Assembly (NCBI GenBank): GCA_020621965.1
Contig: JAHRYV010000010.1
Location: 26,071 to 70,519 of the forward strand
DNA length: 44,449 nucleotides
Direction of reading: 5' to 3'
Origin: Curvibacter sp.
Lineage (GTDB): Bacteria > Pseudomonadota > Gammaproteobacteria > Burkholderiales > Burkholderiaceae_C
The position numbers were made by a program, and so were the translations under genes. This document shows positions 10,296-19,133 of the stretch, piece by piece. Position 1 is the stretch's first letter; each line of letters starts with the position of its first letter. The notes beneath the pieces were generated by a model. It saw only the letters and a program-made list of their open reading frames with translations. It had not been told where the DNA came from and did no database searches.

Positions 10296-10301
10296 TAAAA
10301 T
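10296..10301 (+). promoter_or_regulatory. -10-like box immediately before lpxC
   Basis: TAAAAT ends six bases before the lpxC ATG, so transcription starting at the usual distance would begin at or next to the start codon. I see no convincing -35 box. No Shine-Dalgarno sequence precedes the ATG, which fits a leaderless message. Confidence 0.5.
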
Positions 10302-10307
10302 AGCGTC

Positions 10308-11231
10308 ATGCTGCAGCAAAGAACCCTCAAGTCCCTGACCCGTGCCGTGGGTGTGGGCCTGCACAGCGGCCAGCGGGTGGAGATCACGTTGCGCCCGGCG
10401 CAGCCCGATACCGGCATCGTGTTCCGGCGCGTCGATCTGCCGCAGCCGGTGGACATCCCGATCTCGGCCATGGCCGTGAGCGATACCCGGCTGGCCTCCA
10501 CGCTGTCCAATGGCGACGCCAAGGTGCACACCGTGGAGCACCTGATGTCGGCCTGTGCCGGCCTGGGCATTGACAACCTGTACGTGGACATCACGGCCGA
10601 AGAGGTGCCCATCCTGGACGGCTCGGCCGCCTCCTTCGTCTTCCTGCTGCAAAGCGCCGGCATCGAGCTGCAGAACGCGCCGCGTCGTTTCATCCGCATC
10701 ACCAAACCCATCGAAGTGCGCGAGGGGCAGGGCGCGACCGAGAAGTGGGCGCGCCTGGACCCGTATCACGGCTACAAGCTCAGCTTCGAGATCGACTTCG
10801 ACCACCCAGCGGTGGACACCACCGGCCAGCGCGTCGAGTTCGACATGAGCGTGCACAACTACTCGCGCGACATCGCGCGCGCGCGCACCTTCGGTTTCAC
10901 CAAGGACGTGGAGATGATGCGCGCCAACGGCCTGGCCCTGGGTGGCGGGCTGGACAACGCGATCGTGATGGACGACTACAAGGTGCTCAATGCCGGCGGC
11001 CTGCGCTACGACGACGAGTTCGTCAAGCACAAGATCCTCGACGCCATGGGCGACCTCTACATCCTGGGCAAGCCGCTGCTGGCCGCCTACAGCGCCTTTC
11101 GCTCCGGCCACGCGCTCAACAACAAGCTGCTGCGCGAACTGCTCAACCGCACCGACGCCTGGGAGACGGTCACCTTCGACAACGAGAAGCTGGCGCCCCG
11201 GGGCTTCGCGCAGCCGGCACGCGCCTGGTAA
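10308..11231 (+). CDS. lpxC: LpxC, UDP-3-O-acyl-GlcNAc deacetylase
   Basis: Zinc-dependent cytoplasmic deacetylase and committed step of lipid A synthesis. It has 307 residues, the normal length. Motifs include the N-terminal [17 protein letters not shown], the zinc-ligand region [45 protein letters not shown], the second zinc motif [11 protein letters not shown], and the catalytic-histidine segment [10 protein letters not shown]. It lies just after ftsZ, as in most proteobacteria, but has its own probable promoter. Confidence 0.97.
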   Translation: MLQQRTLKSLTRAVGVGLHSGQRVEITLRPAQPDTGIVFRRVDLPQPVDIPISAMAVSDTRLASTLSNGDAKVHTVEHLMSACAGLGIDNLYVDITAEEVPILDGSAASFVFLLQSAGIELQNAPRRFIRITKPIEVREGQGATEKWARLDPYHGYKLSFEIDFDHPAVDTTGQRVEFDMSVHNYSRDIARARTFGFTKDVEMMRANGLALGGGLDNAIVMDDYKVLNAGGLRYDDEFVKHKILDAMGDLYILGKPLLAAYSAFRSGHALNNKLLRELLNRTDAWETVTFDNEKLAPRGFAQPARAW

Positions 11232-11255
11232 GCGGGCGGGCACCGCAAGGCCGTC

Positions 11256-11432
11256 ATGCTGCTGTTTCGCTGGCTGATCTTCCTGACCCTGATCGGCGCG
11301 GCCGTCTGCTTCGCCTTCTACGCCGGCACCGGCCAGGCGCGCTACAAGCGCTGGGGCCTGGTCACGCTGAAGTGGACGCTGATCGCCGCTTTCGGCTTCT
11401 TTGCCGTGCTGGTCCTGCAACGCATCGCCTGA
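11256..11432 (+). CDS. Small two-helix membrane protein of unknown function
   Basis: A 58-residue frame starts 24 bases after lpxC at an ATG preceded by AAGG. The product begins MLLFRWLIFLTLIGAAVC and has two hydrophobic segments (about residues 3-22 and 36-56), with a basic loop (GQARYKRWG) between them. This layout and the clean codon use suggest a real membrane protein rather than chance. It converges on ruvC, whose stop is 15 bases away. I do not recognise a family and assign no function. Confidence 0.6.
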   Translation: MLLFRWLIFLTLIGAAVCFAFYAGTGQARYKRWGLVTLKWTLIAAFGFFAVLVLQRIA

Positions 11433-11447
11433 GGCGGCGTCGCGCGC

Positions 11448-11996
11448 TCAGCGGCTGCGCCCTGCGCGGTACATGCCGCTGGTGCTGCGGCCCAGGGTGG
11501 TGGCCTTGGCCAGCTGCGCCAGGGCGGCACCGGCATGGGCCTGGGTGATCGCAATGCCCAGCGCGTCCGCCGCATCGGGCCCGGGCAGGCCGGGCAGCTT
11601 GAGCAGACGCTTGACCATCTCCTGCACCTGGGCCTTTTGCGCCCGGCCGTGGCCCACCACGGCCTGCTTCATCTGCAGCGCCGTGTACTCGGCCACCGGC
11701 AGGCCCGCCGTCACCAGCGCGGTGACGCAGGCGCCGCGTGCCTGGCCCAGCAGCAGGGTGGACTGCGGGTTGACGTTGACAAAAACGATCTCGACCGCCG
11801 AGGCCTGCGGCTGGTAGCGATCCACCACCTCGCGGATGCCGTCGAACAGCACCTTCAGGCGTGCCGGCAGCTCGCCCTGCTCGACCTGTGTGGTGCGGAT
11901 GGTGCCGCTGGCCACGTAGCTGAGCTGGGAGCCGGTGGCGTCGATGACACCAAAGCCCGTGGTGCGCAGGCCGGGGTCGATGCCGAGGATTCTCAC
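11448..11996 (-). CDS. ruvC: RuvC, Holliday junction resolvase
   Basis: Endonuclease that cuts Holliday junctions in recombinational repair with RuvAB. The GTG at 11996 overlaps the mtgA stop (GTGA) and gives 182 residues. The RNase H-like fold starts with [18 protein letters not shown] (first catalytic Asp), with later acidic positions in AVEIVFVN and the C-terminal [15 protein letters not shown]. Its coupling to mtgA, a cell wall gene, is organisational and probably not functional. ruvA and ruvB are not in the window. Confidence 0.95.
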   Translation of the reverse strand: MRILGIDPGLRTTGFGVIDATGSQLSYVASGTIRTTQVEQGELPARLKVLFDGIREVVDRYQPQASAVEIVFVNVNPQSTLLLGQARGACVTALVTAGLPVAEYTALQMKQAVVGHGRAQKAQVQEMVKRLLKLPGLPGPDAADALGIAITQAHAGAALAQLAKATTLGRSTSGMYRAGRSR

Positions 11997-12724
11997 GGCA
12001 GTTCCGCCCGCCACAGGCGCGCGGCGATGACACTGGCGCGCTCGGCCAGATAAGGCGAATTGGGCAGCTTCTCGTAATGTTTGGGGCGCGGCAGCATGAC
12101 GGCCAGGCGGGCGGACTCGCCGGCCGTGAGGCGGGCCGCCGGCTTGCGGTAGTAGTGCTGGGCTGCCGCTTCGGCGCCGAACACACCTTCGCCCCACTCA
12201 ACGTGGTTCAGGTAGAGCTCCAGGATGCGCCGTTTGCTCAGCAGTCGTTCCAGCAGGTGGGCCAGCACCAGCTCCTGTCCCTTGCGCACCAGGGTACGCT
12301 CGCCCGAGAGCAGCAGGTTCTTGGCCAGCTGCTGGGTGATGGTGGAGCCGCCGACGATCTTGGGCGGCTTGACGGCCTTGCTGCCATTGGTGGCCAGCTT
12401 GGCGGCGCGGGCTTCGGCCTCGGCATTCTTCTCCCACGCCTTCTCCAGCGCATCCCAGTCGACGCCCTCGTGCCAGGCGAAGCTGTCGTCTTCCGAGGCG
12501 ATGACGGCCCGCTTGAGATGGTCCGGGATGTCGTCGTAGGCCACCCACTGCTGGCGCCAGCGCAGACTGCCCTTCTCCTGGCGGATGCGCCAGGCCTCGG
12601 AGCGCTCGAAGGTGGTGGACTTCGGGTCCACCACGCTCATCAGCGCGATGCGCCCGACGAAAAACAGCTGCAGGCCGAGCACAGCGGCCAGGATCAGGGC
12701 GAGCCAGCGCAGCAGGGCCTTCAT
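11993..12724 (-). CDS. mtgA: MtgA, monofunctional peptidoglycan glycosyltransferase
   Basis: Inner-membrane GT51 enzyme that polymerises lipid II glycan strands without a transpeptidase domain. It has 243 residues. A membrane anchor lies at about residues 7-27 ([22 protein letters not shown]). The catalytic motif [18 protein letters not shown] contains the essential Glu, followed by [28 protein letters not shown] and [17 protein letters not shown], all typical of GT51. It is seven bases from the TonB-like gene; no aroE lies between them, although shikimate dehydrogenase is often found there in related bacteria. Confidence 0.96.
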   Translation of the reverse strand: MKALLRWLALILAAVLGLQLFFVGRIALMSVVDPKSTTFERSEAWRIRQEKGSLRWRQQWVAYDDIPDHLKRAVIASEDDSFAWHEGVDWDALEKAWEKNAEAEARAAKLATNGSKAVKPPKIVGGSTITQQLAKNLLLSGERTLVRKGQELVLAHLLERLLSKRRILELYLNHVEWGEGVFGAEAAAQHYYRKPAARLTAGESARLAVMLPRPKHYEKLPNSPYLAERASVIAARLWRAELP

Positions 12725-12731
12725 GGGAGCC

Positions 12732-13589
12732 TCAGGGCGCGCTGATGCGCGTTTCCAGCGTGTCGTTGCGGGAGAAGGTGAAGCGCGAGTGCAGTTCGAT
12801 CTGGTCGGCCTGGTCGCGCATGGTCTGCGTGAAGCGACCGAAGGGCGCCGCGCTGCGGGCGATGGCCTCGGCGCGCCGGTCCAGCAGGGTGATGCCGGAG
12901 CTCTGGATGACTTCCGTCGAGACGACGCGGCCCTGCTGGTCCACGGTGACCGCCATGGTCAGTTCGCCATAAAGCTTCTTGCCGCCGGCACTCGGGAAAT
13001 TCTCTGTGCCCTTGTCCTCGATGGCACGGCGCAGGCGGTCGTAATAGACGGCGTAGGCTTCCTCGCGCGTGGAGGGGCCGATATAACGCTTGCGCGGTTT
13101 CTGGCTGTCGTGTTTGATGCGGCGCTCGATCTCGGCCAGCCGCTTGAGCAGCAGGCGGCGTTTTTCCTCCTGCGCGGCCTGCTCGGGGTTGGTCTGGGAC
13201 TGTTTGGGGTCGGGCACGGGCAGGGCGGCCAGTTGCCGGCGCACCTGGGCCAGCAGCATGGTCTGCTGTTTGTGCAGATGCTGCACGCGTTTCTGTGCTT
13301 CCTCTTCCAGCGTGTCGCCGCTGTCGCTCAACTGGCTGGACGGCAGAGGGCTGGTGGCGCGGCCGCCGTCGGCTTCGCCACCGCCGGCCATGCGCGCCTG
13401 GGCGATGGCCAGGGCCTGGTCCGGGGCGGCCTGGCCGCGGGCGTTGATCAGGATGACCTCCAGCGGCGTGTCGCGGAAGGCGCGTTCGATGGCTTGCGGG
13501 TCCACGAAGCGGACCGTCAGCAGCACCGCATGCACCGCGATCGAAACCCCGAGGGCCAGCTGCAGAGTGCTGAGATTGCGCAGTTTCAC
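12732..13589 (-). CDS. TonB/TolA-like energy transducer, C-terminal TonB domain
   Basis: A 285-residue protein with one N-terminal membrane helix (about residues 10-28, LQLALGVSIAVHAVLLTVRF), a long charged, probably helical and periplasmic middle rich in Gln, Glu, Arg and Lys (about 90-180), and a C-terminal TonB-type domain (about 190-285; YGELTMAVTVDQQGRVVSTEVIQSSG). TonB proteins pass proton-motive energy from ExbBD to outer-membrane receptors. No exbB or exbD is nearby, so the partner and cargo are unknown. The gene overlaps the end of the upstream exonuclease gene by four bases. Confidence 0.85.
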   Translation of the reverse strand: MKLRNLSTLQLALGVSIAVHAVLLTVRFVDPQAIERAFRDTPLEVILINARGQAAPDQALAIAQARMAGGGEADGGRATSPLPSSQLSDSGDTLEEEAQKRVQHLHKQQTMLLAQVRRQLAALPVPDPKQSQTNPEQAAQEEKRRLLLKRLAEIERRIKHDSQKPRKRYIGPSTREEAYAVYYDRLRRAIEDKGTENFPSAGGKKLYGELTMAVTVDQQGRVVSTEVIQSSGITLLDRRAEAIARSAAPFGRFTQTMRDQADQIELHSRFTFSRNDTLETRISAP

Positions 13590-15643
13590 GAGGATGGATT
13601 ATCGCCCGAAGTATCGGGCGCCTCGTTGACGTCGACCGCAATGGCGATCGGCCCGGCGGCCAGGTGGTCGGCCTCGGCGTCCTCGGGCTCCTCGTCCTCC
13701 ACCGCCGCGGCATCGAGCCGCTCCAGCACGGTGCCGCTGATGTCCAGCGCCACCTCGTCCACCGCGCCCAGTTTGACGCGCACGCGCGCGCCGCGCGGCA
13801 GGCCCTGGGCGCCCAGCACCGGCAGCACCAGGGGCAGGTTGTCGGCGCGCGCCAGGTTGTCCTTGAACACCGTGGCTTCCAGTTCAGTGATGCCCTGCTG
13901 CTGCAGGTATTTGAGTGTCCAGTAGCGTTCGATGGTGGCCTGGTAGCCGTTGTAGGCGCTGTAGGCGGCATCGAAGCCGGAGATGATGGAAAACAGGTCG
14001 GCGTCCTTGGGCTTGAAGGGCGCCGCCAGCGCCGCCATCTTGCCGTGGCGCGCGCAGGCGATGATCTGCCACTGGTTCACCAGATCGGTGTAACGGCGCA
14101 ACGGCGAGGTGCTCCAGGCATAGCTTTTGACCCCCAGGCCGGCGTGCGGCTGCGCCTTGGTGCCCATGCGCACCTTGACACCCGGCGCCAGCGAGGCCTG
14201 GCTGCGGTAGATGGCCGGCACGCCCAGCTCGGCCAGCCACTGGCCCCAGGTGCTGTTGGCCAGGATCATGGCCTCGGCCACCATCAGGTCCAGCGGCGCG
14301 CCGCGGCTGCGGGTGCCGATCACGACCTGCTCGCCGCCCTGCGGCTCCGCGCCTTCGTTGCCGATCAGCTTGAAGGTGTAGTCCGGGCGGCTGAAGGTTT
14401 CGGGTTTGCCGCGCACCACCTCGCGCTGCGCCTTCAGGTGCCGGGCCAGACGGTAGAGGAAGGCCAGCTCGACGCGCAGCGCCGGCGTGAGGTGGGCCGG
14501 ATCGGGGGTGGCGTGCGCATGGGCCGGATCTGCCAGCCACTGCTCCGTGACCACGTGGTCGATCTGGTCGTGGCGCAGGTTGTGGGCGATCGGCACGCGC
14601 TCCAGCCGGGTGTCGTGGCCCAGCACGTCCAGCGTCTCTTCGTTGAAGGCGACGTAGAGCGAGACGGCGGGGCAGGCCCGGCCCGCCTCCAGCGTGTAGC
14701 GCTGCACCACCTCGTCGGGCAGCATGGTGATCTTGTAGCCCGGCATGTAGACCGTGGACAGGCGCGCACGGCTGACGTTGTCCACCGCGTCGCCGCGCTG
14801 CACGGCCAGGCCCGGCGCGGCGATGTGGATGCCGATGGTCACCGTGCCGGTACCCAGGCCCTGCACCGAGAGCGCATCGTCGATCTCGGTGGTGGCCGAG
14901 TCGTCGATCGAGTAGGCCTGCACGCCGGCCAGCGGCAGGTCGTCACGGATTTCCGGGGCGTCGAGCGCCGGGAAGCCGTAACCCTTGGGGAAGTTCTCGA
15001 ACAGGAAACGACGCCAGTGGAACTGGTAGGGCGAGTCGATGGCGCCGGCCTTCTGCAGCAGATCCAGCGGCGCCAACCGGGTGGCGCGCGCGGCCTCGAC
15101 CACGGCCTTGTACTCGGGCGCGTTCTTGTCCGGCTTGAACAGGATCCTGTAGAGCTGCTCGCGGATGGGCTGCGGGCACTCGCCGCGACCCAGCACCTGC
15201 CCCCACTCGGCGATCTGCAGCTGCAGCAGGCGCTTTTTCTCGATGGCCGCCAGCGCCTGCTGGATGATCTCGGCCGGCGCCTTCTTGAAACGGCCCTTGC
15301 CGGCGCGGCGGAAATAATGCGGCGCCTCGTGCAGGCGCAACAAGGCGCCCACCTGCTGCGGCAGCGTCGGTGGGTCCTGGAAATACACGGCCGCCAGATC
15401 GGCGAAACCGAAGTCGTCCTCGGGGGCGAACTCCCAGGCCAGGTCCAGCTCGATACTCTCGCTCAGGGCCTGGGCCGCAGCGAGCAGCTCGGCCGGGGCG
15501 GGTTTCTCGAACTTCAGCAGCAGGTTGGCGGTTTTCACCTTGACCCGTTTGCCGGATTCCAGCTCCACCTGGAGCGAGGCCTCGGCTTCGGACAGGACGC
15601 GCCCGGCCAGGAATTTCCCGGCTTCATCGAACAATGCAAACAT
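13586..15643 (-). CDS. RNase II/R-family 3'-5' exoribonuclease (RNB domain)
   Basis: A 685-residue hydrolytic exonuclease that degrades RNA from the 3' end. The N-terminal third is cold-shock-like and helical. The RNB catalytic domain carries the metal-binding motif SIDDSATTEIDDALS near residues 245-260, then VTIGIHIAAPG, and later SYAWSTSPLRRYTDLVNQWQI, all diagnostic. The C-terminal tail is acidic (EDEEPEDAEAD) rather than the basic S1 tail of RNase R, and the length fits RNase II-like proteins of betaproteobacteria. The start ATG sits seven bases after a GACAAT -10-like box. The gene heads the rnb-tonB-mtgA-ruvC string of overlapping or closely spaced genes. Confidence 0.92.
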   Translation of the reverse strand: MFALFDEAGKFLAGRVLSEAEASLQVELESGKRVKVKTANLLLKFEKPAPAELLAAAQALSESIELDLAWEFAPEDDFGFADLAAVYFQDPPTLPQQVGALLRLHEAPHYFRRAGKGRFKKAPAEIIQQALAAIEKKRLLQLQIAEWGQVLGRGECPQPIREQLYRILFKPDKNAPEYKAVVEAARATRLAPLDLLQKAGAIDSPYQFHWRRFLFENFPKGYGFPALDAPEIRDDLPLAGVQAYSIDDSATTEIDDALSVQGLGTGTVTIGIHIAAPGLAVQRGDAVDNVSRARLSTVYMPGYKITMLPDEVVQRYTLEAGRACPAVSLYVAFNEETLDVLGHDTRLERVPIAHNLRHDQIDHVVTEQWLADPAHAHATPDPAHLTPALRVELAFLYRLARHLKAQREVVRGKPETFSRPDYTFKLIGNEGAEPQGGEQVVIGTRSRGAPLDLMVAEAMILANSTWGQWLAELGVPAIYRSQASLAPGVKVRMGTKAQPHAGLGVKSYAWSTSPLRRYTDLVNQWQIIACARHGKMAALAAPFKPKDADLFSIISGFDAAYSAYNGYQATIERYWTLKYLQQQGITELEATVFKDNLARADNLPLVLPVLGAQGLPRGARVRVKLGAVDEVALDISGTVLERLDAAAVEDEEPEDAEADHLAAGPIAIAVDVNEAPDTSGDNPSS

Positions 15644-15650
15644 GGGTGCA

Positions 15651-15656
15651 ATTGTC
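15651..15656 (-). promoter_or_regulatory. -10-like box before the RNase II gene
   Basis: On the minus strand GACAAT is followed by seven bases and then the ATG at 15643. The expected transcription start coincides with the start codon. No clear -35 box or Shine-Dalgarno site is visible. Confidence 0.45.
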
Positions 15657-15686
15657 CCATGGCGCCCCGGACGGGTCGCCCGCGCC

Positions 15687-16910
15687 TCAGCGCACCCACT
15701 GATTCAGCTGGATGATCGGCAGCAGCACGGCCAGCACGATCAGCATCACGACCACGCCCATAGCCACGATCAGCAGCGGCTCCAGCAGCGTGGCCAAGTG
15801 CATGGCGCGGCGCTGCACCTCGGCCGAGAGCTGGCGGGCGGCGCGCTGCAGCATCACGGGCAGCTGGCCGGTCTGCTCGCCCAGGCGGGCGAACATGGCC
15901 AGCAGGCCGGGGAAACGCTTCTTTTGCGCCAGCGCCGAGGCCAGCGGGGCGCCCTCGCGCACCTGCACCAGGGCCTGCAGGGCGTCGTCGCGCATGGCCT
16001 GGTTGTTCAGGGTTTCGGCGGCGGCCTGCAGGGCCTTGAGGATGGGCACGCCGGCGGAGCTGAGCATGGCCAGGGTGCTGGCGAAGCGGGCCGCGTTGTA
16101 GCCGCGGGCCAGCCGGCCGATCAGCGGCAGGCGCAGCCAGGCGGCGTCGAAGCGCAGGCGCAGCGCCTCGACCCGCAGTGCACGGCGGCCGCCGATGGTC
16201 AGCACGACGAGCAGGCCGAGCGCCAGCCAGCCCCAGTGGCGCACCAGGCTGCTCACGGTCAGCATGGCAACGGTCAGCCAGGGCAGGCTGCGCTGGGTGC
16301 CGGCAAACACCGTGGCCACCTGCGGCACCACGTAGCTGACCAGGAAGGTGACGATGGCAATGGCGATCAGGGTGACGATGGCCGGGTAAAGCGCGGCGCC
16401 GATGAGTTTGGCCTTGAGGGCTTCGCGCTCCTCCAGGTCGTCGGCCAGCCGCTCCAGCACCGCGCCGAGCTGGCCGCTCTGCTCGCCGGCGCCGATGACG
16501 GCGATGTAGATGGCGGAGAACTCGCGCGGGTGCTGGGCCAGGGCCTTGGCGAAGCTGGCGCCGGCGTTCACCTCGGCGCGCAAGGCGGCCACCAGATGGC
16601 GTTGATTGTCCTGCTCCGCTTCCTCGCTGAGCGAACTCAGGGCGCGCTCCAGCGGCAGCCCGGAGTTCACCAGGCCGGCGAGTTGGCGCGTCCAGATGCT
16701 CAGGGCGGTGGCGTTGAAGGTCCGCCGCACGAACAGCGGGGTGCTCAGCCCCCCCGCGTTTTGCGCGTCGGCGCCCAGGGCTTCCACGGCCAGCGGGATC
16801 AGGGCCTGGGCGCGCAGCTGGCCGCGTGCCGCCTTGGCGCTGTCGGCTTCCAGGGTGCCCTTGAGGGTCTTGCCCTCGCTGTCCAGGGCTTGGTAGGAGT
16901 AGGCTGGCAT
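15687..16910 (-). CDS. gspF: GspF, type II secretion inner-membrane platform protein
   Basis: Polytopic platform protein that connects the GspE ATPase to pseudopilus assembly. The start MPAYSYQALDSEGKTLKG at 16910 gives 407 residues. There are two T2SSF domains, the first around WTRQLAGLVNSGLPLERALS and the second around LAMLSSAGVPILKALQAAAETL, with three strong membrane segments. It is transcribed on the minus strand like gspG-E but separated from gspE by a convergent gene, so it probably uses its own promoter (TATGGT-like box seven bases upstream of the ATG). Confidence 0.95.
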   Translation of the reverse strand: MPAYSYQALDSEGKTLKGTLEADSAKAARGQLRAQALIPLAVEALGADAQNAGGLSTPLFVRRTFNATALSIWTRQLAGLVNSGLPLERALSSLSEEAEQDNQRHLVAALRAEVNAGASFAKALAQHPREFSAIYIAVIGAGEQSGQLGAVLERLADDLEEREALKAKLIGAALYPAIVTLIAIAIVTFLVSYVVPQVATVFAGTQRSLPWLTVAMLTVSSLVRHWGWLALGLLVVLTIGGRRALRVEALRLRFDAAWLRLPLIGRLARGYNAARFASTLAMLSSAGVPILKALQAAAETLNNQAMRDDALQALVQVREGAPLASALAQKKRFPGLLAMFARLGEQTGQLPVMLQRAARQLSAEVQRRAMHLATLLEPLLIVAMGVVVMLIVLAVLLPIIQLNQWVR

Positions 16911-16941
16911 GGGCGCGACCATAGCATGAAGTGCGAGCCGT

Positions 16942-16947
16942 TATAGT
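16942..16947 (+). promoter_or_regulatory. -10-like box upstream of the DUF1624-type gene
   Basis: TATAGT lies ten bases before the ATG at 16958. It is within 30 bases of a TATGGT-like box for gspF on the opposite strand (16918-16923), so the 47-bp intergenic stretch would carry two back-to-back promoters. Confidence 0.4.
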
Positions 16948-16957
16948 GGCGCGGACC

Positions 16958-17722
16958 ATGCCCAAGCAAGCAAATCCCAAGGCCGGTAGCGGGACGGATC
17001 GCTACGCCGCCATCGACGCGCTGCGCGGCCTGGCCATGGTCTGGATGACGGTTTTCCACTTCAGCTTCGACCTCAGCCACTTCGGCTGGATCCGGGCCGA
17101 TTTCTACCACGATCCGTTCTGGACCCTGCAGCGCAGTGCCATCGTGAGCCTGTTCCTGCTCTGCGCCGGCCTGGGGCAGGCGCTGGCCTGGAGTCAGGGG
17201 CAGAGCTGGGCCCGTTTCTGGCGGCGCTGGGGGCAGATCGCGGCCTGCGCCGTGCTGGTGAGCGCCGGCTCCTACCTGATGTACCCGCGCAGTTTCATCT
17301 ATTTCGGCATCCTGCACGGCATGGCGCTGATGCTGATCGTGGCGCGGCTGACGGCCGGCTGGGGCCACTGGCTCTGGCTGGCGGGCGGTGCCACGTGGGC
17401 CCTCTACTGGTCTCTGCCCGGTCTGCACGCGAGCTGGCCGGCGCTGGACTTCCTGAACGAACGGGGCTGGAACTGGCTGGGCCTGATCAGCCGCAAGCCC
17501 GTCACGGAAGACTACGTGCCGCTGCTGCCCTGGCTGGGTACCATGTGGTGGGGTGTGGCGGCCGGCCTGTGGCTGCAGCGCCGGCGGGCGACGTGGCTGC
17601 AGATCACGCTGCCCGGCGCGCTGCGGCCGCTGGCGCTGCTGGGGCGCTGGAGCCTGAGTTATTACATGCTGCACCAGCCGGTGCTGATCGGTCTGCTGAT
17701 GCTCGCAGGCTGGCTGCGCTGA
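16958..17722 (+). CDS. DUF1624 / heparan-alpha-glucosaminide N-acetyltransferase-like membrane protein
   Basis: A 254-residue polytopic membrane protein with six or seven hydrophobic segments. It opens with RYAAIDALRGLAMVWMTVFHFSFDL, the signature of the YeiB/DUF1624/HGSNAT-type acyltransferase-like fold, and ends with LSYYMLHQPVLIGLLML, also typical. Family members are thought to transfer acyl groups across membranes, but the substrate here is unknown. It lies convergent to gspE (eight bases apart) and divergent from gspF, interrupting the secretion gene string. A link to secretion is not supported by the sequence. Confidence 0.85.
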   Translation: MPKQANPKAGSGTDRYAAIDALRGLAMVWMTVFHFSFDLSHFGWIRADFYHDPFWTLQRSAIVSLFLLCAGLGQALAWSQGQSWARFWRRWGQIAACAVLVSAGSYLMYPRSFIYFGILHGMALMLIVARLTAGWGHWLWLAGGATWALYWSLPGLHASWPALDFLNERGWNWLGLISRKPVTEDYVPLLPWLGTMWWGVAAGLWLQRRRATWLQITLPGALRPLALLGRWSLSYYMLHQPVLIGLLMLAGWLR

Positions 17723-17729
17723 ACCGTCG

Positions 17730-19118
17730 CTAATCGCGCGTCACGCGCAGCAGTTCCTCGCGCGAGGTGATGCCGGCGCGCACCAGGCGTTCGCCGTCGT
17801 CGCGCATCAGCACCATGCCGCCGGCCAGCGCGGCGGCGCGGATGTCGGCCTCCGAGGCCTGCTGGTGGATCAGGGCGCGCAGGGCGTCGTCGGCCACCAG
17901 CAACTCGAACACGCCGGTGCGGCCCTGGTAGCCGCTGTGGCCGCATTCGCCGCAGCCCTGGCCATGGCAGCTCAGGCAGAGCTTGCGTACCAGGCGCTGT
18001 GCCAGCGTACCCAGCAGGCTGGAACTGAGCAGGAAAGGCTCCACCCCCATGTCGATCAGGCGCGTGACGGCACTGGCGGCGTCGTTGGTGTGCAGCGTGG
18101 CCAGCACCAGGTGGCCGGTGAGCGAGGCCTGGATGGCGATCTGCGCGGTCTCGAAGTCGCGGATCTCGCCGATCATGATGACGTCCGGGTCCTGGCGCAG
18201 GATGGCGCGCAGGGCCTTGGCGAAGGTGAGCTCGATCCTGGCGTTGACCTGGGTCTGGCCCACACCGGCCAGTTCGTACTCGATCGGGTCCTCCACCGTC
18301 ATGATGTTGCTGTGGGCGGCGTCGAGCTGCTGCAGCGCCGCGTACAGCGTGGTGGTCTTGCCCGAGCCGGTGGGGCCGGTGACGAGGATGATGCCGTGCG
18401 GCTGGGCGATCAGCTGCTGCAGCCGCGCCAGCACCTCGCCCTGCATGCCGACGGACTCCAGCGTGAGCTTGCCCTGGCTCTTGTCCAGCAGGCGCAGCAC
18501 GGCGCGCTCGCCGTGCGCGCTGGGCAGGGTGCTGACCCGCACATCCATGGCGCGGGTGCCGATGCGCAGCGAGATGCGGCCGTCCTGCGGCAGGCGTTTT
18601 TCCGAGATGTCGAGCTCGGCCATGATCTTCAGGCGCGAGATCAGGGCCGCGTGCAGGGCGCGGTTGGGCTGCACCACTTCGCGCAGCGTGCCGTCGATAC
18701 GGAAACGCACGCTGGAGTGGCGCTCGTAGGGTTCGATGTGGATGTCGCTGGCGCCGTCGCGCGCGGCCTGCGTCAGCAGGGCGTTGAGCATGCGGATGAT
18801 GGGCGCATCGTCGGCGGTCTCCAGCAGGTCCTCCACCGCGGGCAGCTCCTGCATCATGCGCGCCAGGTCGGCGTCACTCTCCACTTCGCTGACCACGCTG
18901 GCGGCGGTCGATTCACCCTGGGCATAGGCCCCGCTGATGCGCTGGCGCAGCTCGGCCGCGGGCTCGGTCTCGACTTGCTGCACGGCGTACTTGCGCAACA
19001 CCTCACCCTGGCCGGCCGGCGCCGACTCGCTGCTCAGCCACAGGGTCAGGCGCTCGCCGTCCTCCTCCAGCAGCAATTGCTGGCCACGGGCAAAGGCGTA
19101 GGGCAGGGGGTAACGCAT
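17730..19118 (-). CDS. gspE: GspE, type II secretion ATPase
   Basis: Cytoplasmic hexameric ATPase that drives pseudopilus growth. It has 462 residues and a short N-terminal region. The catalytic domain has GASDIHIEP, the Walker A motif GPTGSGKTTT, the Asp box (IMTVEDPIEYE), Walker B (RQDPDVIMIGEIRD) and a His box (LATLHTNDA). The zinc motif near residues 380-391 is unusually compact: CLSCHGQGCGEC has only four residues between the two CxxC pairs, where GspE proteins usually have about 25-30. The region after it (YQGRTGVFELL) is normal. It follows gspD by 15 bases. Confidence 0.95.
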   Translation of the reverse strand: MRYPLPYAFARGQQLLLEEDGERLTLWLSSESAPAGQGEVLRKYAVQQVETEPAAELRQRISGAYAQGESTAASVVSEVESDADLARMMQELPAVEDLLETADDAPIIRMLNALLTQAARDGASDIHIEPYERHSSVRFRIDGTLREVVQPNRALHAALISRLKIMAELDISEKRLPQDGRISLRIGTRAMDVRVSTLPSAHGERAVLRLLDKSQGKLTLESVGMQGEVLARLQQLIAQPHGIILVTGPTGSGKTTTLYAALQQLDAAHSNIMTVEDPIEYELAGVGQTQVNARIELTFAKALRAILRQDPDVIMIGEIRDFETAQIAIQASLTGHLVLATLHTNDAASAVTRLIDMGVEPFLLSSSLLGTLAQRLVRKLCLSCHGQGCGECGHSGYQGRTGVFELLVADDALRALIHQQASEADIRAAALAGGMVLMRDDGERLVRAGITSREELLRVTRD

Positions 19119-19133
19119 GTCAGCGGCCCTGGC

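Noticed and set aside
13664-15715. A 683-codon open frame on the plus strand opposite the RNase II gene
   Set aside because: Antisense shadow caused by codon bias; the RNB motifs are on the minus strand.
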